Positions 29,949-39,553 of a stretch of 64,000 nt of DNA are shown piece by piece (within the stretch, counting starts at the first letter, position 1; every line of letters starts with the position of its first letter). Source of the stretch: Bacteroidota bacterium (GTDB taxonomy: Bacteria > Bacteroidota > Bacteroidia > Chitinophagales > Chitinophagaceae); the NCBI GenBank assembly GCA_030706735.1, contig JAUZNZ010000006.1, positions 62,001 through 126,000 on the forward strand, written 5' to 3'. The position numbers and the translations under genes were made by a program. The notes under the pieces are model-generated. The model saw only the letters and a program-made list of their open reading frames with translations. It was not told the DNA's origin and did no database searches.

Positions 29949-32540
29949 ATGAGAAGAATTTTGACTGTACTAACCTTTTTAAGCATCGGCCTGTCCGGGG
30001 TCATCGCCCAACAACGGCCGAATGTTCCTCCCCAAAATCCGGGAGCGGGCACCAATCCGGCCGGTGGCCCGGGCCAGCGCAATGGTGCGGCTGCCCCAAA
30101 GCAAGAACCCAAGCCTTATAAAGAGGTGATCACCGAAAAAGCGATCACGCATCGTGGATTATTTACGGTTCACCGGATCGAAGACAAATGGTATTTTGAG
30201 ATCCCCGATTCGCTCTTTGGCAGGGATATTCTGGTCAGCACCCGATACACCCGAACGCCTGCCGGCGGCAATTACGGCGGTGAGCAGGTCAACAATCAGA
30301 CCATCCGGTTTGAGACAGGACCTTCCCATACCCTGTTCATTCATGTCCTGACCATTATCAATGTGGCCAAGGACTCTTCCGATCCGATCGCACAAGCCGT
30401 GCGCAATTCAAATCTCAACCCCATCGCCGCCGCCTTTGATATCCGGGCCTATAACCGGGATTCGAATAGTGTCGTCATCGAGGTCACCGATTTCTTCAAG
30501 GGGGACAACCAGGCGTTTAGCCTTCCGCCCAATATCAAGAGAAGAGATAACCTTGGCGCGCTAGCCGCGGATCGCTCCTATATTGAAACGATCCATACCT
30601 ACCCCATTAACACGGAGGTCAGAACAGTAAAAACCTTTATCTCCACGCCGCCACAGGGTGGACAAGCCGCGCCTACAGGCCCCAATAGCCCCACCACCCT
30701 ACCTGCCGCCGAAGTCACCGGGGCGGTGACCTTCGAATTGAACAACTCCTTCCTCCTGTTGCCGAGGACGCCGATGCGACGCAGATTGTTCGATCCGCGC
30801 GTCGGATACTTCGCCAGCGAATACACGCAATATGGCGATGACCAGCAGCGGATCGACGTCACCACCTTTATCCACCACTGGAGGTTAGAGCCGAAGGACG
30901 AGGACATCGAGAAGTGGAAACGGGGAGAGATGGTTGAACCCAAGAAGCAGATCGTTTACTATATCGATCCGGCCACGCCGAAGAAATGGAGGCCCTATCT
31001 CATTGCCGGCATCAACGACTGGCAGGCTGCCTTCGAAAAAGCCGGCTTTAAGAATGCCATCGTCGGTAAAGAGTGGCCCGAGAACGATCCGACCATGAGC
31101 CTGGAAGACGCACGATACTCCGTGATCCGCTACTTCGCATCGGACATCGAAAATGCATACGGCCCGAATGTAGCCGATCCCCGGAGCGGAGAAATCCTCG
31201 AAAGCCATATCGGCTGGTACCACAATGTCATGAAGCTGGTTCATGACTGGTACATGGTGCAGACGGCGGCGGTTGATCCCCGCGCACGCAAGATGAAATT
31301 CGACGACGCATTGATGGGCGACCTGATACGCTTCGTATCTTCCCATGAAGTAGGGCACACGTTGGGACTGCGCCATAATATGGGCAGCAGCAGCAAAACG
31401 CCGGTAGAAAAACTGAGGGATAAGGCGTGGGTGGAGGCCAATGGCCATACCGCGTCGATCATGGACTATGCGCGGTTCAATTATGTAGCACAGCCGGAAG
31501 ATGGCATTAGCCCCAAAGGATTATATCCGCGGATCGGCGCCTACGACAAATGGGCCATTCAATGGGGCTATTCGCCGATCCCGGGAACAAAGGACGATGA
31601 AGAGGATAAAAAGGTCCTGAATAAATGGATCATCGACAGCCTTGGATCGAATCCCCGTCTTTGGTTCGGCGGCGAAGGAAGGAACTTCGATCCCCGCGCC
31701 CAAACGGAGGACCTCAGCGATAATGCCATGAAGGCGAGCGAATACGGGATCAGGAATCTTAAACGCATCCTGCCTAATCTGCCCGAATGGACCAAAGAAG
31801 AGGCTGATCGTTTTGAGAACCTTGAAGAGATGTATGGGCAGGTGGTCGGACAATTCGGGCGTTACATGGGGCATGTTACGAAGAATGTCGGGGGTATAGA
31901 AGAAACGTTCAAGAGCATAGAGCAAACAGGAGACGTTTACGAGCCAACGCCAAAGGCCAGGCAGAAGGAAGCCGTTGATTTCCTGAACAAGCAATTATTC
32001 GCCACACCGGCCTGGTTGTTGAATAAAGACATTCTCAATAAATTCAGCGATCCGGCAGCGACCGAGGCGGTAGCCACCTTGCAGGCCAATATATTGAACA
32101 GCCTGCTGTCTGCCGAACGCCTGTTCCGCATGACCGTTTGCTCCGGGCGATATGGCTCCGGCAATACGTATGGCATCGACGACCTGCTCGCTGATGCAAA
32201 AAAAGGTGTTTGGGGAGAGTTGGGCGCAGGATCCTCGATCGATATTTACCGCCGTAACCTGCAAAAAACGTATGTAGCGGCACTGATCAACCTGATCAAC
32301 CCGCCGCCCCCGGCAGCTCCGGCTCCGCAGGCAGGTGGACGCGGCGGAAGAGGTTTCGGAACGCCATTCACGGGAAATATCCGGAATACGGATATTCCGT
32401 CGGTAGCGAGGGCCCAACTGGTGGACCTGCGGAATGAGATCGGAGCCGCCATCCCGAGGATGACAGACAGATTGAGCAGAGATCACCTGCAGGATGTGCA
32501 GGAAAGGATCAAACAGGCACTAAACCCCCCAAAGCAGTAG
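29949..32540 (+). CDS. Secreted zinc-dependent metalloprotease (DUF5117/DUF5118 type)
   Basis: Signal peptide MRRILTVLTFLSIGLSGVIAQ; zinc motif SSHEVGHTLGLRHN; ASIMDYARFNYVA. Start moved from 29883. Confidence 0.88.
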   Translation: MRRILTVLTFLSIGLSGVIAQQRPNVPPQNPGAGTNPAGGPGQRNGAAAPKQEPKPYKEVITEKAITHRGLFTVHRIEDKWYFEIPDSLFGRDILVSTRYTRTPAGGNYGGEQVNNQTIRFETGPSHTLFIHVLTIINVAKDSSDPIAQAVRNSNLNPIAAAFDIRAYNRDSNSVVIEVTDFFKGDNQAFSLPPNIKRRDNLGALAADRSYIETIHTYPINTEVRTVKTFISTPPQGGQAAPTGPNSPTTLPAAEVTGAVTFELNNSFLLLPRTPMRRRLFDPRVGYFASEYTQYGDDQQRIDVTTFIHHWRLEPKDEDIEKWKRGEMVEPKKQIVYYIDPATPKKWRPYLIAGINDWQAAFEKAGFKNAIVGKEWPENDPTMSLEDARYSVIRYFASDIENAYGPNVADPRSGEILESHIGWYHNVMKLVHDWYMVQTAAVDPRARKMKFDDALMGDLIRFVSSHEVGHTLGLRHNMGSSSKTPVEKLRDKAWVEANGHTASIMDYARFNYVAQPEDGISPKGLYPRIGAYDKWAIQWGYSPIPGTKDDEEDKKVLNKWIIDSLGSNPRLWFGGEGRNFDPRAQTEDLSDNAMKASEYGIRNLKRILPNLPEWTKEEADRFENLEEMYGQVVGQFGRYMGHVTKNVGGIEETFKSIEQTGDVYEPTPKARQKEAVDFLNKQLFATPAWLLNKDILNKFSDPAATEAVATLQANILNSLLSAERLFRMTVCSGRYGSGNTYGIDDLLADAKKGVWGELGAGSSIDIYRRNLQKTYVAALINLINPPPPAAPAPQAGGRGGRGFGTPFTGNIRNTDIPSVARAQLVDLRNEIGAAIPRMTDRLSRDHLQDVQERIKQALNPPKQ

Positions 32541-32554
32541 TCAGCACATTAAGA

Positions 32555-32582
32555 AAAGAGCCCGCCGGATGGCGGGCTCTTT
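32555..32582. terminator. Bidirectional rho-independent terminator between convergent genes
   Basis: AAAGAGCCCGCC-GGAT-GGCGGGCTCTTT perfect 12-bp stem with A/T flanks. Confidence 0.9.
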
Positions 32583-32592
32583 ATTATAAGAG

Positions 32593-33909
32593 CTATTGCA
32601 GCCCGTACTTGGTCATATAGCGGTGATACAATTGCGTTTGCTTGTTCTCGAGGCTTACCTCACGACCGTGGATAAAGGCATGCTCGATGATGCTGGTGCG
32701 CATGTCCAGGATATCCCCCGCGCAGATCAGGATATTTGCGTCTTTTCCCACTTCCAGCGAACCGGTACGGTCATCGATGCCTAAAATCTTCGCGCTGTTC
32801 AGGGTGATCGCCTGAAGGGCTTGCTCCCTCGTCAAACCATATGCGGCAGCGGTACCTGCATTGAACATCAGGTTACGGTAGCGGCTCTCGTCATGAGAAT
32901 CATTCAAGGCGAACAGGACGCCTGCCCTTTGCAATTCAGCGGGCGTCTTGTAGGGTTGATCCACATCGTCATCCTCGGTCGTTGGCAGGCTATGTTCCTC
33001 CTGCAGGACAACCGCAATATGATTCTCCCTGAGCAGGTCCGCGATCAACCAGCTTTCGCTACCGCCGACCACGACCACATCGAAGCCGAACTCCTTGACA
33101 AAATCGATAGCTACCAGCATCTGTCTGACCTGGTCGCCGTGGATGAATAGCTTCTGTTGTTTGTTGAAAAGTCCCTTCACCGATTCGAATTTGAGATTGC
33201 TTTCCTTGTGGACGGGCTCGTCCAGATACGCTTTGGCCTCGCGGAAGAAGCTTTTCAGCTGTTCAATTTTCTCGAGGGCCTGCTTGACGGGGTCGGGCGG
33301 CGCCTCCTGACCGGGGAAACGGCCCGCTCCGCCACGGCGGGGTCGGATGATAAAAGTCGGGAGGTTCATGTGGATATTATTATCCACCTTGTAGGCGGCA
33401 TCCTCCCAGTTCCAGGCGTCGAGTTGCACGACACTGGAGGACCCGCTGATAGAGCCCCCCTGCGGGGTCACGCCGGCCAGCAGAATGCCATTTGCTTTGA
33501 GGGTATTGATCACCTTCGAATCCGTGTTGTAAGCAACTATTGAACGGACTTCGGGATTCAGATCGCCGAGCTCCTGGAAGTCGTTCGAGCCCCTGACGCT
33601 GCCTGCAATCTCCTTCAAACCCAGATCCGTCACCGGGAGGATCAGACCAGGGTAGACCTGCCTGCCTTTGGCGTCGATGACCTTTGCATCCCCGGCCGAA
33701 GCATCAGCCTGCGCTCCTACCTGCACGATCTTGCCATTATCCACCACGATCGTGCCGTCTTCGATGACCTGCCCATTGCCGACATGGATCGTTCCGTGAG
33801 TTATAACTAACCTGCCCTGATAAGGTTTTGCCGGGTAGATATCGTCCTGCGCCATCGATACGCCGGAGATCAGCAACAGGGCCCCTGTATAGAGAAGAAA
33901 CTGGTTCAT
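32593..33909 (-). CDS. Secreted amidohydrolase-family protein (no HxH at the expected position)
   Basis: Signal peptide MNQFLLYTGALLLISGVSMAQ; amidohydrolase composite domain (IEDGTIVVDNGKIVQVG; TGSLEVGKDANILI). Start moved from 34002. Confidence 0.8.
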   Translation of the reverse strand: MNQFLLYTGALLLISGVSMAQDDIYPAKPYQGRLVITHGTIHVGNGQVIEDGTIVVDNGKIVQVGAQADASAGDAKVIDAKGRQVYPGLILPVTDLGLKEIAGSVRGSNDFQELGDLNPEVRSIVAYNTDSKVINTLKANGILLAGVTPQGGSISGSSSVVQLDAWNWEDAAYKVDNNIHMNLPTFIIRPRRGGAGRFPGQEAPPDPVKQALEKIEQLKSFFREAKAYLDEPVHKESNLKFESVKGLFNKQQKLFIHGDQVRQMLVAIDFVKEFGFDVVVVGGSESWLIADLLRENHIAVVLQEEHSLPTTEDDDVDQPYKTPAELQRAGVLFALNDSHDESRYRNLMFNAGTAAAYGLTREQALQAITLNSAKILGIDDRTGSLEVGKDANILICAGDILDMRTSIIEHAFIHGREVSLENKQTQLYHRYMTKYGLQ

Positions 33910-33919
33910 GAATTGATAT

Positions 33920-36900
33920 TTACTTGTTTTTGATATTATCCGTATTTCCATAAGTTGCCTGTATCTCATCGATGCCATCGGAACCGTCTCCGTCCTGTTC
34001 ATCGATCGTCAGAAGTCCGTCATGATGCTCATGATCACCGCAGCTGAGCTGGACCTGGAAATGGGGCCTTGCGGGCGTCGTCGGAGCGCCTGTTTTCTTT
34101 TCTGCGATCATTCGCTGGATCAGGCGGTTCCGCTCCTCCGAAATTCGCTTGCGAAGGACCAGGTCCCGCTCCATATCATAATATACGATCCCATCCACGA
34201 TCGTTTTCTCGGCCCTGGCGTAAATGCTAAGGGGGTGATCGCTCCAGAGTACGAGGTCGGCATCCTTACCCACCTTGATGCTGCCCACGCGGTCCGCCAC
34301 GTGGAGCGCTGTTGCCGGATTAAGCGTCACCATCTTCAATGCATCCTGCTCACTCATCCCGCCATATTTTACGCTTTTGGCGGCCTCCTGGTTAAGCCTT
34401 CGGGCCTGTTCGGGATCGTCAGAATTGATACATACGTTAAGCCCCATTTTCTGCATGATGGTGGCGTTGTAGGCGATCGCATCCTGCACTTCCATCTTAT
34501 ATTCCCACCAGTCTGAAAAGGTGGACACGTTGGCGCCATGGGCCTTCATCTTGTCTGCCACCTTATACCCTTCGAGGATATGCGTGAACGTATTGACCCG
34601 AAACCCAAACTTTTCCGCCACCCGCATCAGGGCGGTGATCTCGCTCTGTACATACGAGTGACAAGTGATGAAGCGCTTGTGATTCATGATCTCGACCAGG
34701 GCGTCCAACTCCAGGTCCCTCCGGACGACCATTGGCGCCGCACCCTTTTTCCTGCTGTTTTCTTCCGCCGACTTCCACTCATTCTGATAGTCGGTTGCCC
34801 TGGTAAACGCATCCATGAGTACGGCTTCAACGCCCATGCGGGTATCGGGAAACCGGTTATTATTCGGTGATGTGGTCCTTTTCACATTCTCTCCAAGGGC
34901 GAACTTGATAAACGGATCCCAGTTCCGGAATTTCAAGCCTTCGTCGTTCACGCCCCAGCGCAATTTGATCAACTGCGTCTGGCCTCCTATCGTGTTGGCG
35001 GACCCGTGCAGGATATGAGAGGTCGTCACGCCTCCGCTGAGTTGGCGGTAAATGCTGATATCTTCAGGATTCAGATTATCGCCGATCCGGACCTCGGAAG
35101 TCACAGACTGGGCCCCTTCATTTATGGACATGGCTGCAATATGAGAATGCTCGTCGATAATGCCTGCCGTCAGATGTTTGCCCGTTCCGTCGATGATGCG
35201 TGCACCCTGCACGGATAAGCCCTTGCCGATCTGGGCGATCTTCCCATCCCTCACCAATACATCCGTATTTTCCACCTTGCCTTCCTGTTCGTTGGTCCAA
35301 ACGGTAGCATTTTTTATCAGGAGATCCTCCTGGTGGGGAAGGCTGTCCCATCCATACCCATCGAAAGGATAGACCACATGGCCGATCCGGGGGATCCTTT
35401 TTCTGGCTGAATCCGGAAGGGGGGGCGTTGCTTTCACGAAGGATGCGGTCCATGTGACGGCATTCCCATCGGCATCAGCGCCATTGCCGTTCCACGCATC
35501 TCCGTTCGCCGTGCCGCTAAGGTGGATGGAGGCAGCGCGGGCCTGTCGTCTGCCCCCGCCGGGATTGGGACCGAAGCTCAGCGTGATCAGCTTTCCATCA
35601 TAGCTAAATTTGCCGGTCAGGGTATCTTTACCGATAACGTTGGCGGAAGACTCCGACCTGACGTCGAGCGTGTATTCCGTTGAAGTCGCCGGTCCATTTT
35701 CCGCATGGATCGGGCGTACGACAAGACGGTATTGGCCTTTAATATCCTTCCAGGCTCCCTCTTTTATCCCGTATTTTTTCCCCTGTATCCAGTTCTCCAC
35801 AATGCTCGTCTTTTCGCTGAATACCGGGCCGGTAGTAATGAGGAAATTGGCGAGTTTGCCGGCGTCCAGGCTGCCTACCTTGTCATAGATATGCAACAGG
35901 GTAGCCGGTGTCCTGGTCAGGGCCTCAAGCGCCTTTTTTTCACTCAGTCCGTAATCGAGGGCTTTGCGCAGGTTGGTCATGAATTGCTTTTCATCTTTGA
36001 TGTCCGAAGAGGTCAGGCAAAACGGGATACCCGCCTTTTCAAATGCGCCGGGGTTCGTTGGCGCCAATTCCCAATGCTGCATATCGGCCAGCGAAACGAA
36101 CCTCGCGTCGTTCGGATCTTCGACGTCCATGGTTTCAGGGAAATTCAGCGGAAGAATGAAGGCGGCGTTCGTGGCTGCCATCTCGGGCATCCGCTGGTAT
36201 TCATTCCCCCCTCCCTTTATGATATAGTGCACTCCGAACTCGTCGCCGATCCGATCGCCCCGGATATCGCTCCATTTATCGTCCCCCTCAAATAGCTGGG
36301 GAAGGGACTGATCGTCCAGCCAGGCCTGGAGGCTCAGGTTTACTCCCTCGTGAGCGGGCTGGCTCTTATACCATTGGGCGTCCAGATAAGTTTGTCTCAG
36401 CAGGGCGATCGCCCCCATCATCGAGCTGGGATAACTCTGCGTCGAAGTCCCCTTATTCAGTGAATAGTGGGCGGAAGCCTTTTGCCTGATGATCACCAGG
36501 TTTTCCTTTTCATTGGCCAGCGTAACGATCGCCCCGGTGCCGCGCGCAATACCATCTTTAAGATGCGTTAATACAGTGCCGAATCCATTGTCGCGAAGCG
36601 GCCTGGCTTTCGCATCATCCACGGTGAACAAGCGGGAGGCGTCAGTCTCGGGATGGATCGCCTGATTCCAGTTGTACGCGCCTTTCGTATTTGACGTCAA
36701 TTGTGCAGGCGCCCTGAAATCGAAACCGGCGCGTTGCCTCTCCGGAGCGGGAATGCCATAATCAGTATAGGCATCGATGAAGGAGGGGTAAATATATTTT
36801 CCGCTGCAGTCGATGATCACGGCATTCTTTGGCAGCGCCAATCCGGCGCCCACTCCGATAATAACGCCATCCCGGATAATTAGGGTGGCATCGGTCAGTT

Positions 36901-37075
36901 CCGTCTGCCCGTCCTTCACGATCGTGGCATGGGTGAAAGCGTAGCCGCCTTCCCGCGGGTCGGCGACTCCGTTAACCGGAAAAGTAGTTTGTGCAGGAGA
37001 AATTATGGAGAGGGACAGAAGCCCGATGAGCAGGCCACCCACCCTACTCCTCGGGCGATACCGGGAAATTCTCAT
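33920..37075 (-). CDS. Large secreted amidohydrolase-family protein with two tandem amidohydrolase-like domains
   Basis: Two domain starts (IIRDGVIIGVGAGL ... YIYPSFIDAYTDYG; LVRDGKIAQIGKGL ... LTAGIIDEHSHIA); VNTFTHILEGY; VCINSDDPEQARRL. Confidence 0.85.
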   Translation of the reverse strand: MRISRYRPRSRVGGLLIGLLSLSIISPAQTTFPVNGVADPREGGYAFTHATIVKDGQTELTDATLIIRDGVIIGVGAGLALPKNAVIIDCSGKYIYPSFIDAYTDYGIPAPERQRAGFDFRAPAQLTSNTKGAYNWNQAIHPETDASRLFTVDDAKARPLRDNGFGTVLTHLKDGIARGTGAIVTLANEKENLVIIRQKASAHYSLNKGTSTQSYPSSMMGAIALLRQTYLDAQWYKSQPAHEGVNLSLQAWLDDQSLPQLFEGDDKWSDIRGDRIGDEFGVHYIIKGGGNEYQRMPEMAATNAAFILPLNFPETMDVEDPNDARFVSLADMQHWELAPTNPGAFEKAGIPFCLTSSDIKDEKQFMTNLRKALDYGLSEKKALEALTRTPATLLHIYDKVGSLDAGKLANFLITTGPVFSEKTSIVENWIQGKKYGIKEGAWKDIKGQYRLVVRPIHAENGPATSTEYTLDVRSESSANVIGKDTLTGKFSYDGKLITLSFGPNPGGGRRQARAASIHLSGTANGDAWNGNGADADGNAVTWTASFVKATPPLPDSARKRIPRIGHVVYPFDGYGWDSLPHQEDLLIKNATVWTNEQEGKVENTDVLVRDGKIAQIGKGLSVQGARIIDGTGKHLTAGIIDEHSHIAAMSINEGAQSVTSEVRIGDNLNPEDISIYRQLSGGVTTSHILHGSANTIGGQTQLIKLRWGVNDEGLKFRNWDPFIKFALGENVKRTTSPNNNRFPDTRMGVEAVLMDAFTRATDYQNEWKSAEENSRKKGAAPMVVRRDLELDALVEIMNHKRFITCHSYVQSEITALMRVAEKFGFRVNTFTHILEGYKVADKMKAHGANVSTFSDWWEYKMEVQDAIAYNATIMQKMGLNVCINSDDPEQARRLNQEAAKSVKYGGMSEQDALKMVTLNPATALHVADRVGSIKVGKDADLVLWSDHPLSIYARAEKTIVDGIVYYDMERDLVLRKRISEERNRLIQRMIAEKKTGAPTTPARPHFQVQLSCGDHEHHDGLLTIDEQDGDGSDGIDEIQATYGNTDNIKNK

Positions 37076-37129
37076 GTTGCGTTAGTTTTTAGTCGTGTAA
37101 AAATGATCCCCTAATTTACTGAAATAGAG

Positions 37130-37137
37130 TAATTTTG
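37130..37137 (+). promoter_or_regulatory. -7 box TAATTTTG upstream of deoC
   Basis: Exact TAnnTTTG, about 29 nt before the ATG. Confidence 0.45.
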
Positions 37138-37166
37138 GAATCTTATTATTATTAACGGCAGCGTAC

Positions 37167-37847
37167 ATGCAGATTGCCTCCTATATCGATCATACTGTCC
37201 TGAAGCCTACAACCAATCACATTGAAATAAAAAAAATATGTGCTGAGGCCCTGCAGTATCATTTCGCCGCGGTTTGCATTCCCCCCTCGATGGTCAGACT
37301 GGCCAAATCGCACGTGGCGGGTGGGTCCGTCTCAACGGCAACCGTCATCGGGTTCCCATTCGGATATTCCGTGACGAAGGCCAAACTGGCGGAGATAGAG
37401 CAGGCTATCGACGAAGGCGCTGACGAACTGGATACCGTCATCGATCTAACCGCCCTTAAGAGCGGGGAATGGAACGAGTTGGAACGGGAGATGGAAGCCA
37501 TTGCGGAGGCCGTCCATCGGCGTGGCAAACTGCTGAAGGTGATCATCGAGAGCGGAATATTGAACGATGCAGAGATCATCCGTTGCTGCGAGATCTATGG
37601 ACGGATCGGCGTGGATTTCTTAAAGACGTCTACCGGTTATGCGGAAAAAGGGGCCTCCGTGAATGCGGTACGATTAATGCGTCAACATCTGCCGGCGTCC
37701 ATACGTATCAAGGCGTCCGGGGGCATTCGCAGCTATGTGTTCGCCAGAGAGCTTATCGAGGCGGGGGCTGACAGGCTGGGCGCCAGCGCAGGGGTTGATC
37801 TCGTGAGAGAGGAGGCGGCCATGGAAAGGACAGGCCTTGAGAAATAA
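37167..37847 (+). CDS. deoC: Deoxyribose-phosphate aldolase
   Basis: IDHTVLKPTTNHIEI; DELDTVIDL; VDFLKTSTGYAEKGAS; IRIKASGGIRS. Confidence 0.95.
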   Translation: MQIASYIDHTVLKPTTNHIEIKKICAEALQYHFAAVCIPPSMVRLAKSHVAGGSVSTATVIGFPFGYSVTKAKLAEIEQAIDEGADELDTVIDLTALKSGEWNELEREMEAIAEAVHRRGKLLKVIIESGILNDAEIIRCCEIYGRIGVDFLKTSTGYAEKGASVNAVRLMRQHLPASIRIKASGGIRSYVFARELIEAGADRLGASAGVDLVREEAAMERTGLEK

Positions 37848-37858
37848 AAAAAGACACT

Positions 37859-38308
37859 ATGCATAGAACGATCATGTTCCTGTCCTCCTTCCTTGTTCTC
37901 AGCTTGCTGATCAGAGATCAGGCCATGGCGCAGGTGGATTCCGGTACGGTTATCGTGCATAAAGACCCGCGAGTCGATGATTTGGTCCGCAAGCAGATAC
38001 AGATCAATGAGGAGACAACCCGGGATAGCCGCCGCAACATACCGGGCTTCCGGATCCAGGTGATCAATTCGACGGACCGGAACAAGGTTTTCGCAGCAAA
38101 AACGAGAATATACCAGGAATTCCCCGATCTGAAACCTTACCTGTTATATCAGGCGCCGAACTATAAGTTGAGAGTGGGGAATTTCCGGACCCAGGAAGAA
38201 GCGGAGGAATTTGAAAAGCAATTGACCCGATTATTCCCATCCGGCCTGTTCATTATCCGGGATGTCATTGAGGTGAGCCCTAACGATATGCCCCTCCCAA
38301 ATCCATGA
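37859..38308 (+). CDS. Secreted SPOR domain-containing protein
   Basis: Signal peptide; C-terminal GFRIQVINSTDRNKVFAAKTRIYQEFPDLKPYLLYQAPNYKLRVGNFRTQEEAEEF. Confidence 0.85.
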   Translation: MHRTIMFLSSFLVLSLLIRDQAMAQVDSGTVIVHKDPRVDDLVRKQIQINEETTRDSRRNIPGFRIQVINSTDRNKVFAAKTRIYQEFPDLKPYLLYQAPNYKLRVGNFRTQEEAEEFEKQLTRLFPSGLFIIRDVIEVSPNDMPLPNP

Positions 38309-38340
38309 TCCGAGGCCTTACGAACAAATCCTGATCTTTC

Positions 38341-39528
38341 ATGCTGTCAAATACCATAAAACAACTTGCCCGTCAATACGCACCCGATCTGATCCGGATC
38401 AGGCACCATTTGCATGCCCATCCCGAATTAAGCTACAAAGAATTCGAAACGGCGAAATTCGTTCGCAAAAAACTCGAGGAGACAGGCATTCCCTGCCAGA
38501 TCATGGCGGAGACGGGTGTGGTAGGGATCATTCGGGGAAATGATCCGGAGAAGCGAACGGTGGCCTTGCGCGCCGATATGGACGCATTGCCGATCAGGGA
38601 GGAGAATGATATCCCGTATCGTTCCGTGCACGAGGGCGTCATGCATGCCTGCGGGCATGATGTACATACGACTATCCTGCTGGGCGCAGCCAGGATCCTC
38701 CATGATCTCAAAGACCAATGGGAGGGTACAGTCAAGCTGATCTTTCAGCCAGGCGAGGAGAAAAATCCGGGTGGGGCCAGCCTGATGATCAAAGAGGGCG
38801 TTTTGACAGATCCCGCGCCGCAGGCCATATTCGGCCTGCATGTTCACCCGGGGCTGGAAACCGGCAAGTTGAGCTTCCGGGGAGGCATGGTCATGGCCAG
38901 CGCGGACGAATTGTATATCACGATACGCGGCAAGGGAGGCCATGCCGCCGCCCCGCACCTTACGGTTGACACGATCCTGGTCGCCTCTCAACTTATCGTA
39001 TCGCTGCAACAGATCATCAGCAGGAACCGAAACCCGCTGTCGCCATCGGTGCTCTCGATAACTTCTGTGCAAGGGGGACATACCACGAATGTCATACCCA
39101 GCGAAGTCAGGCTGATGGGGACTTTCCGGGCCATGGACGAGCAATGGCGGTTCAGGGCGCATGAATTGATCCGCAAACAAGCCACGGAATTGGTACACAG
39201 TATGGGGGCTGACATAGACCTGCATATCGACGTCGGATATCCCATGGTATATAACAATGAATCGCTGGACAACGTGGCGCGAACGGAAGCGGCTGCATTC
39301 CTCGGAAAAGAAAATGTGCTGGAGACGGAGATCCGAATGGGCTCCGAAGACTTCGGTTATTATACCCGGCAGATCCCGGGATGCTTTTACCGACTCGGCG
39401 TAATGAATATCGACAAGGGGATCACGTCCGGCGTGCACACACCTACTTTCAATATCGACGAATCGGCGATCGAGATCGGAGCGGGCATGATGGCCTGGTT
39501 TGGCAGCCGGATTGATTTTAAAGGTTAA
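38341..39528 (+). CDS. M20 family metallopeptidase / N-acyl-L-amino acid amidohydrolase
   Basis: LRADMDALPIREENDIPYRSVHEGVMHACGHDVHTTILLGAA; IFQPGEEKNPGGASLMIKEG. Confidence 0.93.
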   Translation: MLSNTIKQLARQYAPDLIRIRHHLHAHPELSYKEFETAKFVRKKLEETGIPCQIMAETGVVGIIRGNDPEKRTVALRADMDALPIREENDIPYRSVHEGVMHACGHDVHTTILLGAARILHDLKDQWEGTVKLIFQPGEEKNPGGASLMIKEGVLTDPAPQAIFGLHVHPGLETGKLSFRGGMVMASADELYITIRGKGGHAAAPHLTVDTILVASQLIVSLQQIISRNRNPLSPSVLSITSVQGGHTTNVIPSEVRLMGTFRAMDEQWRFRAHELIRKQATELVHSMGADIDLHIDVGYPMVYNNESLDNVARTEAAAFLGKENVLETEIRMGSEDFGYYTRQIPGCFYRLGVMNIDKGITSGVHTPTFNIDESAIEIGAGMMAWFGSRIDFKG

Positions 39529-39553
39529 TGCGCATTTTCGTAATTTGCCGTGT

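Noticed and set aside
38428-39438. 336-aa minus-strand ORF inside the M20 peptidase gene
   Set aside because: Antisense shadow; sense frame carries the conserved M20 motifs.
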